Below, piece by piece: positions 52,566 to 60,494 of a stretch of DNA of 64,000 bases. The notes under the pieces are model-generated. The model was given only the letters and a program-made list of their open reading frames with translations. It made no database searches and was not told the DNA's origin. The stretch's first letter is position 1. Every line of letters begins with the position of its first letter. The stretch spans positions 1 through 64,000 of the IMG/VR virus record IMGVR_UViG_3300031933_000215; one strand, written 5' to 3'. Source of the stretch: a virus. The position numbers and the translations under genes were made by a program.

Positions 52566-54536
52566 ATGAACCGTTACAACGCGCGTGATCTGTTGGCCCT
52601 CACCGTTGACGAGTTGTGGTCGCTCCCAGAGGAGCGCCACATCATCGTCTTTGACGATGGGGAACTGACAACACATACCCGGGCAACCATCACCTCGGTG
52701 TACCTCTGGTACATCATCCAACAATACCCCGACACTCCGATCTTGAAGGAGTTCCATCTGGGGGGCCAAACCTTCAGCAGTAAGCTGATGGTCGGGTTGA
52801 TCAACAAAGTGATCTGGACGGTCCATGATCACCATCAAGTGGACCCGGAGGTCTTGGCCAAATGGGCATTCGATACCACCAACCGTTTCTACAACGACTT
52901 CACCGTCCGCTTGGCGGCCCACGTCTCCAGCATGAGCATGTTCGACGTACTGGAGATCATGTATCACCCAGAGGTGCAGAAAGCCAACAAGGAAGTGGAG
53001 CCCACTCAAGCGTCCATCGAGGAGGAATGCTACCCCCGTTTGAAGAAGGTGTTGACCGAGGCGCCGGAATTGAACGGCAACCCGATGGCGGATGCCTGTC
53101 GATCGGGCACCGCTTCAGCCGGTCAGGTGTTACAGTGCGTGGGCCCTCGTGGGTTCATGACCGACATCAACTCGGACATCTTCCCCGAACCGATCATGAC
53201 CGGGTACATCGAGGGCATCAATGGGCTGTACGAGTCCACGATCGAATCCCGTTCCGGCTCGAAGTCACTGCTGTACAACAAGGAGCTGCTGCGGTCCACG
53301 GAATACTTCAACCGGAAGACCCAGTTGATTGCGGAGTACGTTCGCAACCTGCACCCTGGCGATTGCGGTACACCGCACGTTCGGGATTTCCCGGTCATGC
53401 ACGACAACCTCAAATCCCTGGAAGGGAAGTACCACGTGGTGGATGGGAAGCTGGAAGTCCTGCGTGGTGATGAGGAACACCTGTGCGGAAAACACATCAA
53501 GCTTCGTTCGGTTTTCGGGTGCATTCATCCCGACCCGGCGGGCGTGTGCTTGACATGTTATGGCGAGCTGGGTCTGGCCATTCCGTACGGCACCAACGTC
53601 GGGCAGGTCAGTGCGGTGTCCATGGGGGACAAGATCACCTCCAGCGTACTGTCGACCAAGCACTTGGATTCCACATCCCGTGTGGAGAAGTTCCACCTGG
53701 AAGGGGTTGAGGCCAAGTATTTGGAGTACGGCAAAGAACCGGAGATGCTCTACCTCAAGAAGAAACATCGGAACAAGTCGATCCGTTTGGTGGTGGCACG
53801 CCAGGAAGCCCCGAACTTGGCGGACGTTTTGATGCTGAATGATCTGGATAATTACCCGGTCGCCAACGCCAGTCAGATTACGATGATGCAATTCATCGTG
53901 GATGAAGGTGACGAGGGTCAAACGCAGGACGTCCTTCGGGTCTCCCTGTACAACCGTCGTTCCAGCTTCTCCAAAGAGTTGCTGCGCCACATCTCCAAGA
54001 CGCGATGGACCCACGACAGTCGGGACAACATCGTGATCGATCTGACCGGTTTCGACCTTACCCAACCACTGCTTTCACTGCCGTTCAAGCACGTTAACAT
54101 GCACGAGGTCATGAAGCGCATTCAGAGCTTCCTGCATTCGTCCAGCGACAGTGAGAACAAGAAACTGAAGGTGTCTACACGTGACGTATCCCGAAACAAA
54201 CTCAAGTTCCTGAAAAACTACAAGGACCCGACAGAGGCCTTGGTCAGCTTCACGGCCATGTTGAATGAAAAGCTCAACATCAACATTGTGCATTGTGAGA
54301 TCCTGCTGTACGCCATGATGGTTCGGTCCTCAGCGCAGCGCGATTATCGACTCCCCATCCCGGGATTCGATGGCTCGTTTGAGAACTACAACAACCTCAT
54401 GATGAACCGCAGTCTCAGTGCTGCCATGGCTTACGAGAAACAAAGCGCCCCGCTGGTCTCTCCTTCCAGTTTCGTCTACACTGATAGGAATGACCACCCG
54501 TACGATCTGATCGTGTTGGGAGGGCGTGTGAGCTAA
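52566..54536 (+). CDS. Non-virion RNA polymerase, beta-prime C-terminal part (phiKZ gp74-like)
   Basis: 656 aa. GVCLTCYGELGLAIPYG and NVGQVSAVSMG-D (about 327-356) match the second zinc-binding region and the start of the trigger loop in beta-prime (GVCAKCYG and GEAIGVIAAQSIGEP). The next segment ITSSVLSTKHLDS is in the trigger helix position, ending with the catalytic His. GSKSLLYNKELLRSTEY matches the bridge-helix-adjacent region with KKGLVDTAVKT-type spacing. This completes the split enzyme with 36486 and the beta gene. The ATG at 52566 follows the beta stop by 24 bases. Confidence 0.92.
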   Translation: MNRYNARDLLALTVDELWSLPEERHIIVFDDGELTTHTRATITSVYLWYIIQQYPDTPILKEFHLGGQTFSSKLMVGLINKVIWTVHDHHQVDPEVLAKWAFDTTNRFYNDFTVRLAAHVSSMSMFDVLEIMYHPEVQKANKEVEPTQASIEEECYPRLKKVLTEAPELNGNPMADACRSGTASAGQVLQCVGPRGFMTDINSDIFPEPIMTGYIEGINGLYESTIESRSGSKSLLYNKELLRSTEYFNRKTQLIAEYVRNLHPGDCGTPHVRDFPVMHDNLKSLEGKYHVVDGKLEVLRGDEEHLCGKHIKLRSVFGCIHPDPAGVCLTCYGELGLAIPYGTNVGQVSAVSMGDKITSSVLSTKHLDSTSRVEKFHLEGVEAKYLEYGKEPEMLYLKKKHRNKSIRLVVARQEAPNLADVLMLNDLDNYPVANASQITMMQFIVDEGDEGQTQDVLRVSLYNRRSSFSKELLRHISKTRWTHDSRDNIVIDLTGFDLTQPLLSLPFKHVNMHEVMKRIQSFLHSSSDSENKKLKVSTRDVSRNKLKFLKNYKDPTEALVSFTAMLNEKLNINIVHCEILLYAMMVRSSAQRDYRLPIPGFDGSFENYNNLMMNRSLSAAMAYEKQSAPLVSPSSFVYTDRNDHPYDLIVLGGRVS

Positions 54537-54546
54537 CCACGGAGGA

Positions 54547-54586
54547 CGGGGGAGGGTGACAGCTCCCCCGTTGTTGTACCCAACAA
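54547..54586 (+). terminator. Hairpin pair over the helicase start
   Basis: CGGGGGAG/CTCCCCCG (54547-54554 with 54563-54570) is a perfect 8-bp stem, directly followed by TTGTTG/CAACAA (54571-54576 with 54581-54586), which runs into the ATG at 54586. It may be a terminator of the polymerase operon or a fold that hides the helicase start. Confidence 0.6.
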
Positions 54587-57153
54587 TGAAATCATTACTG
54601 ACGCTCGACGTTTATTCTCACGGGGTCCGCATCAGTGGATACACCCGTGAGACCTTTCGTATCATTGCTGTTTTTTTGGAACGACTGGCGCTAAAAGAAC
54701 CACGCCACATTCCACAGGAACGGCGAATGGTCATGGAACTGAAGAAACGGTTCTACGGCCTAACCGATTCCCGCAAGGAATCTTTCATCCACCGCTACCA
54801 GCTTGAAGAGTTTCTGCTCTACTTGAAAGACCGTGGATTGGAAGGGCGATTTGAGATCAACCATATCGACGCCCCGGTACCCACCCCAGCCACGTTTGAT
54901 ATTTACGATCACTATGAAACCCGTGGATACCAGATTCCCATCGTTGAGTTCATGACCACCCCCGATAAGCGCTCTTGCCGCCTGGACCTCCAGACCGGCA
55001 AGGGGAAGGCCGAGACACTCTATTCTCGAATTAAAGTGCCTGGTGGTTGGTCTACAATGGGTGAGATGGAGGTTGGTACGAAAGTCACAGCATGGGATGG
55101 AACCACCACCCATGTAACGGGAGTATACCCACAGGGAACCACTCCCGTTTATAGGGTAACGTTTTGGGACGGACGTCATGTTGATGTTTGTCCTGAGCAT
55201 CTCTGGAAAGCGTTCTATGTGAACACTGTACCCCATAGACGGTGGCGGGTTATTGATACCTTGGAACTCAAAAGACTAAGTGAAATGCCCAATCCACGGG
55301 TATATGTTCCTTTGTGTCAATCCGAAGACGGCCCTGAGGTTGATGTCACAATACCGCCATACACACTGGGCGTACTTATTGGAGACGGTAACCTAACCGG
55401 AACCGGTATAAATATATTCAAACCAGATAACGAGCTGTTCGAAAATATTAGGGAGGAATTATTACCGGGTCACGAGTTACGCGACTCTCTAAAGAAGCCG
55501 GGTTTACGTTCCTTGGTAAATGCCAACGGAGGTGAAAACCTATACCGTCGCTACCTCAAAGAAATGGACATTGACGGAACCTATTCTTGGGAAAAATACA
55601 TTCCCCAGAATTACCTCCACGGATCTACGGAACAACGGTGGGCATTACTACAGGGATTGATGGACACAGACGGGACAGTCAACACCAGAGAAACCGGTGG
55701 GGCTGTGTCGTTTAACTCCACCAGTCGTCGTTTGGCGGGGCAAGTTCAATACCTTGTGCGTTCTCTTGGCGGTATTGCCTCAATCAGTGAACGCAATACA
55801 CAATACACATACAACGGAGAAAAATGTCAGGGACGTAAGTCTTACGATGTTAACATCCGTCACCCGAAACAACGAAAACTATTCCGCCTACCACGGAAGT
55901 TAGAACGTATACCTGAAACTAACCAATATTCGGAGGATTTAAAACTCAGAGTTCGTTCGGTTGAATACCTTGGTGAGGAACCAACTCAATGCATTTCAAT
56001 CGATCATCCGGAGCGCCTGTATGTAACCAATGACTTCATTGTGACACACAACACCTATTGCGCCTTACGGTCGGTGGCCACCCTGGGCGTTCGGACGGTG
56101 GTGATGGTGTCGCCCAAATACTTCGGCATTTGGGAAAAAGCCCTGAAAGAAACCTACAAAGACATAGATGGACGTTACTGTACGGTTTCCGGTTCCGCCG
56201 AGTTGCGGGCGTTGATTGAGAAGGGCGTGGAAGGAGACCTGGACTACGATGTGATCATTGTCTCCAACGTAACCTACCGCAGCTACCTGGAATCGTACGA
56301 GCGGTTCGGTGAGGCGATCACCAGCATCGGCTATTTGGTCCCGCCCCCACGGTTTCATGAAGCCTTGGGCGCTGGGGTGCAAATCAACGATGAGTTCCAA
56401 GACGACCCCGGTCTGGTGTTCCGCACGGATGTTTACACGAATGTCAGAAAACAGTTGTACTTGTCCGCCACGCCATTCACTGGGAACGAGTTCGTCACCC
56501 GCATGATCGACGTGATGCTCCCCAAAGAGACGTCCTGTCCCTTGCCGGAATACGACCAGTACATCAATGTGATCGGACTGATGTACCACGACCCGGACGT
56601 TAAACGCAAAGACTACCTGACGCCCTTTAAGAACACCTACAATCACACCCGGTACGAGAAACGCCTGCTCAAAGCCAAGCGTCGATTGGAACGGTACAAG
56701 CGGATGGTGTTCAAGGTCATCAACGGCATTTACATCAAAGACCGGGAACCGGGCCAGAAGCTACTGGTTCTGTGCGCCACGGTGGACTTCATCAAACACC
56801 TGACCAAGGAGTTGAAGCTGAAGTACCCCGACTTGACCATCGGTGAGTTCGTGGCGGGGTCCAACCCCAAGACGCTGCAAACCAACGACATCACGGTGTC
56901 GACCATCAAGTCGGCCGGGACCGGTCAAGACATCATTGACTTAAGAGAAGTACTGCTGCTGCAAGCAACGGATTCCAAGAAGGACAACATCCAAATCCTG
57001 GGCCGTCTGAGACGCATGAAAAACTGGCCAGAACACACACCACGCATGACGTATATGGTGTGTATGGACATCCCACAGCAGATTCGTTACTTCAAAAATA
57101 AGAAGGGTCATTTCGATGGACGCGTCGTGTCCCATCGGGTGATGCGTATCTAG
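54556..57153 (+). CDS. SF2 helicase containing an intein
   Basis: 865 aa precursor from GTG at 54556, with GGAGG upstream; ATG at 54586 is the alternative and lacks a clear site. The helicase halves are Walker A QTGKGK at 146-151 joined after the intein to TYCALRS; motif II INDEFQDD; SAT motif LSATPF; and motif VI QILGRLRRM. The spliced product of 517 aa would unwind DNA or RNA in replication or transcription. Phage nuclear replication is the likely setting. The gene immediately follows the RNA polymerase genes. The intein (55009-56052) must splice out for the Walker A loop to form. Confidence 0.9.
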   Translation: MTAPPLLYPTMKSLLTLDVYSHGVRISGYTRETFRIIAVFLERLALKEPRHIPQERRMVMELKKRFYGLTDSRKESFIHRYQLEEFLLYLKDRGLEGRFEINHIDAPVPTPATFDIYDHYETRGYQIPIVEFMTTPDKRSCRLDLQTGKGKAETLYSRIKVPGGWSTMGEMEVGTKVTAWDGTTTHVTGVYPQGTTPVYRVTFWDGRHVDVCPEHLWKAFYVNTVPHRRWRVIDTLELKRLSEMPNPRVYVPLCQSEDGPEVDVTIPPYTLGVLIGDGNLTGTGINIFKPDNELFENIREELLPGHELRDSLKKPGLRSLVNANGGENLYRRYLKEMDIDGTYSWEKYIPQNYLHGSTEQRWALLQGLMDTDGTVNTRETGGAVSFNSTSRRLAGQVQYLVRSLGGIASISERNTQYTYNGEKCQGRKSYDVNIRHPKQRKLFRLPRKLERIPETNQYSEDLKLRVRSVEYLGEEPTQCISIDHPERLYVTNDFIVTHNTYCALRSVATLGVRTVVMVSPKYFGIWEKALKETYKDIDGRYCTVSGSAELRALIEKGVEGDLDYDVIIVSNVTYRSYLESYERFGEAITSIGYLVPPPRFHEALGAGVQINDEFQDDPGLVFRTDVYTNVRKQLYLSATPFTGNEFVTRMIDVMLPKETSCPLPEYDQYINVIGLMYHDPDVKRKDYLTPFKNTYNHTRYEKRLLKAKRRLERYKRMVFKVINGIYIKDREPGQKLLVLCATVDFIKHLTKELKLKYPDLTIGEFVAGSNPKTLQTNDITVSTIKSAGTGQDIIDLREVLLLQATDSKKDNIQILGRLRRMKNWPEHTPRMTYMVCMDIPQQIRYFKNKKGHFDGRVVSHRVMRI
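55009..56052 (+). mobile_element. Intein with LAGLIDADG endonuclease in the helicase Walker A motif
   Basis: 348 aa intein that starts at an Ala (AETLYSRIKVPGG), contains block B-like DGRHVDVCPEHLWK, two dodecapeptide motifs (YTLGVLIGDG near 118-127 and LLQGLMDTDG near 213-222), and ends YVTNDFIVTHN before the Thr of the next extein. The Ala first residue and Thr at +1 mark the less common class. Insertion is after the Lys of GKGK, so splicing restores the GKT loop. The whole gene would be inactive without splicing. Confidence 0.9.
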
Positions 57154-57156
57154 TTT

Positions 57157-57182
57157 GGGCGTCCTTCGGGACGCCCTTTATT
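57157..57182 (+). terminator. Rho-independent terminator
   Basis: GGGCGTCC TTCG GGACGCCC (57157-57164 with 57169-57176) is followed by TTTATTCCG. It ends the polymerase-helicase operon. Confidence 0.87.
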
Positions 57183-57222
57183 CCGCCAGCTCGGCATAAC
57201 CAACGACAACGGAGCAATACCC

Positions 57223-57957
57223 GTGACTACTGCATTACTTAAGAAAGGAAGTTTCAAGATCCTGGATGACCTGGCCTGCGACATGTCGCGCGTCATGTTG
57301 GTCGAACTCAAAGACATGAATTTGGCCAACTTTGTGGACACCACCCCCTTCTTCAGCGATGGGGGCGAGGCGGTGAAAGAACTGCTGGAATGGTTCGGTG
57401 TTCCTGACGACAACGTGATCATGGCTCACTGCCACTGGTCTCGCGGTAACAAGCGTCAGCTGCGCGGTACCGGCATGACCGCGTACCACCCTTTCATCGT
57501 TCGCGTTAACGGACAGACCCGGATCTGGGCGTTTGCTATCCCCAACGAACTATCCCGGAATTGGTTGATCGGTACGTACCTGGGTTACCCACAGTGCTGC
57601 GTTGCGGAGTACGAGGAAGACCTGAAAGTCAGTGCCACCGACGGGTTGTCACCGCTGGAAGAGAAACGCAAGCACTTGGAAGAACACGCCCCCAACCACA
57701 CCGCTGGGGAAGTTCCCTGCTGGCAGTGCATTCGGGACGTGTTCTCTGATCCCAGTCGGACCGGCAATCGATTGATTCAGATCTCAACCCGCAGTCAGGA
57801 AACGTTCTGGAACGATTCGAACGAAGCGTTCTTGGCGTTCTTCGATGCGGTGAATGCCTATCTGGGCCACCGCCTCAGCCCGTGGACGCCTGAGGGTCAC
57901 ACGGTTTCCGAAGCCAACGAATCCTTGAGGGTAAAAGATGAAACGACTGCTGCATAG
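57223..57957 (+). CDS. GYPxCC protein, copy 1
   Basis: 244 aa from GTG at 57223, with GGAG 9 bases upstream. GYPQCC (121-126) and CWQC (166-169) form a paired-cysteine set that could bind zinc or iron. The same motifs with the same spacing recur in the gene at 58895, so they are paralogs. The upstream domain (VPDDNVIMAHCHW, YHPFIVRVNG) looks like an alpha/beta fold. No family with known function is recognised; the role is unknown. It overlaps the next gene by 20 bases. Confidence 0.68.
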   Translation: MTTALLKKGSFKILDDLACDMSRVMLVELKDMNLANFVDTTPFFSDGGEAVKELLEWFGVPDDNVIMAHCHWSRGNKRQLRGTGMTAYHPFIVRVNGQTRIWAFAIPNELSRNWLIGTYLGYPQCCVAEYEEDLKVSATDGLSPLEEKRKHLEEHAPNHTAGEVPCWQCIRDVFSDPSRTGNRLIQISTRSQETFWNDSNEAFLAFFDAVNAYLGHRLSPWTPEGHTVSEANESLRVKDETTAA

Positions 57958-58393
57958 AACGTTATCGTTTCTGGGGTTTGGACATCTGTACGAGACCCCA
58001 GCCCAACGCATCATGAAAGAACACAACTTGGGGGCGGTTGAACACCACACAGTGCAAGAACACAACATGGCAGCACCGCCGCCCGAACCGGAAGAAACCA
58101 CGGAACACGAAGATGACTTTAACGAGTTCGAGCGTCAAGTGGATCAGTTGTTCGATTGGTTGTTAGAACAGATCAATTGGTGTTATTACCAACTCAATCG
58201 TGGTCCGGTTGGTCCGCCAGCGTATGCCAATCTGGAAGAGAAGTTGGCGGCGTGCGAATTCATGGCCAACAACCTCCAGGCGTTAAAGGAAACGCTGGAT
58301 CATCAGACCAGTTCGCTGACCCCCGAAATGAAACAGCGGTACAACACGGTTTTGGAGAAAGTCGGTTACGAGTACCGGGGTCACGACGGATAA
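57938..58393 (+). CDS. Uncharacterised protein
   Basis: 151 aa, ATG at 57938 within the end of the previous gene. Glu-rich with a His/Gln-containing middle (HNLGAVEHHTVQEHN) and helices (LFDWLLEQINWCYYQL). No motif is recognised. Translation is probably coupled with the GYPxCC gene. Confidence 0.64.
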   Translation: MKRLLHRTLSFLGFGHLYETPAQRIMKEHNLGAVEHHTVQEHNMAAPPPEPEETTEHEDDFNEFERQVDQLFDWLLEQINWCYYQLNRGPVGPPAYANLEEKLAACEFMANNLQALKETLDHQTSSLTPEMKQRYNTVLEKVGYEYRGHDG

Positions 58394-58453
58394 ATTTCAC
58401 TCGCCCTTTAAATTGTCTGTTAAACCGTTTGTCATAAAAGGAGCTAACCGTAT

Positions 58454-58840
58454 ATGGGCCTACAACTGATCCCTGGCCAGCTTGAGAAGTTTGTTGGGGT
58501 GTTTTACCGAATCAACGCAAAAACGCCACCAGCGCGTCCTGACGTCCATGTGGACGGTGTCCTGGAACGACTGGTGATCTCCAAAGGCCAACTGCAGGTA
58601 CTGATTGACGGTCAGTCGGTGGACGTGAACATCCCGCCCGAGGAACAGGTGGATGAGGCGACCTACCAAGGCATGCTGCAGTTGCTGGTTAACCAACTGG
58701 TGGAAATGTTACAAGTCCCACAGTACACCCACGACGTTCTTCAAGCGATGCAGAAGGGCGGACTGATTGCACAGTTCCAAGGGGTTACCCTACGGATGAA
58801 CCCACTGACCGCCGGTGTCGGTGAGGTCGATCAGTTTTAA
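58454..58840 (+). CDS. Uncharacterised protein
   Basis: 128 aa, ATG at 58454 after AAAGGAG. A strand-helix mix with a helical C-terminal half (YQGMLQLLVNQLVEMLQV). No motif is seen. It lies between the two GYPxCC paralogs and ends with a terminator of its own. Confidence 0.64.
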   Translation: MGLQLIPGQLEKFVGVFYRINAKTPPARPDVHVDGVLERLVISKGQLQVLIDGQSVDVNIPPEEQVDEATYQGMLQLLVNQLVEMLQVPQYTHDVLQAMQKGGLIAQFQGVTLRMNPLTAGVGEVDQF

Positions 58841-58846
58841 ACGCAC

Positions 58847-58876
58847 CATGGGTCCTTCCGAGGGCCCATGTTTTAT
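58847..58876 (+). terminator. Terminator
   Basis: CATGGGTCC/GGGCCCATG (58847-58855 with 58862-58870), 9 bp with one G-T pair, is followed by TTTTATTCCG. Confidence 0.85.
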
Positions 58877-58894
58877 TCCGTCAAGGGAGTTGTC

Positions 58895-59509
58895 ATGATC
58901 ATAGCCGAACGCGAAGAAGAAGGACGGTACGTCGGGCTGGTAGAGATGCCAGTCCCCGAATCGGTTCGGATGAAGAACCCAGCAAAACCAACCAAAGATT
59001 TTTACGAACTCATGCAATGGCTCGGGGTTCCTCAAGCGGAATCGGTCATCAGCATTGAGTTTGCCAGAGACCTCGCAACCAAGGGAAAGAACCACGATGA
59101 TCGTCCTGGGTACCACACCTGGATGCCAACTATCGTGCGCTTCCCGGATCGGGTTGTTATTTGGGCCATCACCTTACGTAAACCTGTACACAAACACTGG
59201 GTCATCGGCATGTGGTACGGGTACCCTCAATGCTGCATCAAAGAACATCTAATCGACATCGAACATTACCGTCGAAGTGGATTTACCGACAACCCCATCG
59301 CCAAGAAACGGAAAGAAAACCACCCGTACCGTGGTGGGCCCGTACCTTGCAACGCATGCCTGACCGACCCTTATCCCGATTTTAAGGAACAGGTCAAACG
59401 CCACCGCCAGTGTCCAATCCCTTACCCTACCGCAGTTCCTGGGAAGACCTGGTTTGGTGCGGTGCTGTGTTACGGTCGCGGTGAGCTGAAACCTTGGGGC
59501 CGACGTTAA
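58895..59509 (+). CDS. GYPxCC protein, copy 2
   Basis: 204 aa from the ATG at 58895, with GGGAG 8 bases upstream. GYPQCC (109-114) and CNAC (152-155) repeat the layout of the 57223 protein, as do WVIGMWY (101-107) against WLIGTYL. The N-terminal domain also follows the same plan (ELMQWLGVPQAESV against LLEWFGVPDDNV). These are diverged duplicates separated by two other genes. Metal binding is likely from the cysteines; function is unknown. Confidence 0.68.
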   Translation: MIIAEREEEGRYVGLVEMPVPESVRMKNPAKPTKDFYELMQWLGVPQAESVISIEFARDLATKGKNHDDRPGYHTWMPTIVRFPDRVVIWAITLRKPVHKHWVIGMWYGYPQCCIKEHLIDIEHYRRSGFTDNPIAKKRKENHPYRGGPVPCNACLTDPYPDFKEQVKRHRQCPIPYPTAVPGKTWFGAVLCYGRGELKPWGRR

Positions 59510-59515
59510 ACAATC

Positions 59516-59535
59516 CGTCCCACGGGACGCTTTAT
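59516..59535 (+). terminator. Short terminator-like hairpin
   Basis: CGTCCC AC GGGACG (59516-59529) has a two-base loop and is followed by CTTTATA. It is a weak example, but matches the general pattern of hairpin then TTTA in this phage. Confidence 0.5.
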
Positions 59536-59561
59536 ATACCACAAAACGAGGAGTAGCAATA

Positions 59562-59885
59562 ATGAGCAACGATGAGAACAAAACCCTGGACGACGCTTAC
59601 GACGCCATCCGTGCCGAGCTATTGAAACACATCGGTATGAACGGTGGGTTCATCAGCCAAGGCGCCTTGATGGCCGTCATGTTCAACGGCGACGGTGCCG
59701 TGAATGCCGCTGGCAGTCTGATCATCCAGGTTCTGGAACGGATGGTTGAGGAAGGCGATGTGATGGAGATGAAACTCAAACACAAAGCCTTGGGTGGGTT
59801 TGGTCAACCGTACTACGTGGACCACAACACCGAGATCCATTTCACCGACAACAGTCAGAAGCGTACCCAGACCCGGAGTGTTTAA
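59562..59885 (+). CDS. Small uncharacterised protein
   Basis: 107 aa, ATG at 59562 after an ACGAGGAG site. Helical, with MAVMFNGDGAVNAAGSLIIQ and LERMVEEGDVMEMKLKHK. The latter resembles the 98-aa protein at 32341 (MVQDGELMELEFTLPH), so they may be distant relatives. No function known. Confidence 0.66.
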   Translation: MSNDENKTLDDAYDAIRAELLKHIGMNGGFISQGALMAVMFNGDGAVNAAGSLIIQVLERMVEEGDVMEMKLKHKALGGFGQPYYVDHNTEIHFTDNSQKRTQTRSV

Positions 59886-59890
59886 TCAAA

Positions 59891-59934
59891 GGCACCCTTC
59901 GGGGTGCCGTCTATGCCCTTTCTTTTTTTTTTGG
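59891..59934 (+). terminator. Rho-independent terminator
   Basis: GGCACCC TTCG GGGTGCC (59891-59908) is followed by GTCTATGCC and ten T. The TATGCC tag again lies after the stem. Confidence 0.88.
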
Positions 59935-59938
59935 TCAA

Positions 59939-59966
59939 CGACATAAAGCCCGCCCCGAAGGGCGGG
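59939..59966 (-). terminator. Terminator for the minus-strand frameshift gene
   Basis: CCCGCCC/GGGCGGG (59949-59955 with 59960-59966) lies just past the minus-strand stop at 59970. Read on that strand it is followed by CTTTATGTCG, the same TTTATGYCG tag. CGACATA occurs at 59939-59945 on the plus strand. Confidence 0.8.
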
Positions 59967-59969
59967 TGT

Positions 59970-60488
59970 TTAATCGTCACTGTTAGTGAAGTCCAAATCC
60001 AGTTGACGCTGCACACTGCGGTGGGTGTTCTCTTGCTGCGTGGCATCGGCTTGAGAGATGTCGTACAGCAAGTCCACGACGTACGGCGGTAGGTCCAAGA
60101 ACTCAGACAGCGACAAACCAAACTGTTTGCGGATCTGGTAATTGTAGTAACGTCGAATGTGGCTGAACAGCATGCTACCTTCCATGGCATCCTCTTTGGG
60201 ATGCATGGCCACCAACGCCAGCGGCTTGTGGGGATGGGGCTTCTCATGATCGAAGATCCCATACTCGGTTTGGTAACACGACAGGGTGATGATCTCAGCG
60301 GCCGTGGCACGGACCGCTGGGAGTTCGCGCAGCAACGCATCGATTTGGCCGGTGCTGTTTAGTTGATGCAACCCAAAGCTGGAGAACGCCACGTGCCCGT
60401 TCGCGTCGTCAAGATCGAGCGTTAGACGACTGAAACGGGCGTCCGTGTTGGTCTCCGGGTCTAGCTGTGCTTCAGGCTGACCAACGTA
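59970..60488 (-). CDS. Extension reached by -1 frameshift (tail assembly chaperone-like)
   Basis: 172 aa read from the slippery site, with no ATG or ribosome site of its own near the beginning. It continues the 558 residues before the shift, giving a 730-aa product. It reads FY|VGQPEAQLDPETN and ends in RQLDLDFTNSDD. The C-terminal part has FGLSLSEFLDLPPYVVDLL, a pattern like the short helix motif of tail-assembly chaperone extensions (GT proteins). GTG codons exist at 60392, but they fall inside this sequence, so a separate start is unlikely. Frameshift use is inferred from the sequence. Confidence 0.62.
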   Translation of the reverse strand, partial: YVGQPEAQLDPETNTDARFSRLTLDLDDANGHVAFSSFGLHQLNSTGQIDALLRELPAVRATAAEIITLSCYQTEYGIFDHEKPHPHKPLALVAMHPKEDAMEGSMLFSHIRRYYNYQIRKQFGLSLSEFLDLPPYVVDLLYDISQADATQQENTHRSVQRQLDLDFTNSDD

Positions 60489-60494
60489 AAAAAA
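60447..60494 (-). promoter_or_regulatory. Slippery heptamer and downstream stem for -1 frameshifting
   Basis: On the minus strand the zero frame reads ACT TTT TTT ACG, giving the canonical X XXY YYZ site T TTT TTT (60494-60488). Two bases later begins GTTGGTC, which pairs with GACCAAC 25 bases on (60485-60479 with 60453-60447), a 7-bp stem that can pause the ribosome. Slipping one base back opens the long downstream frame. Confidence 0.68.
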
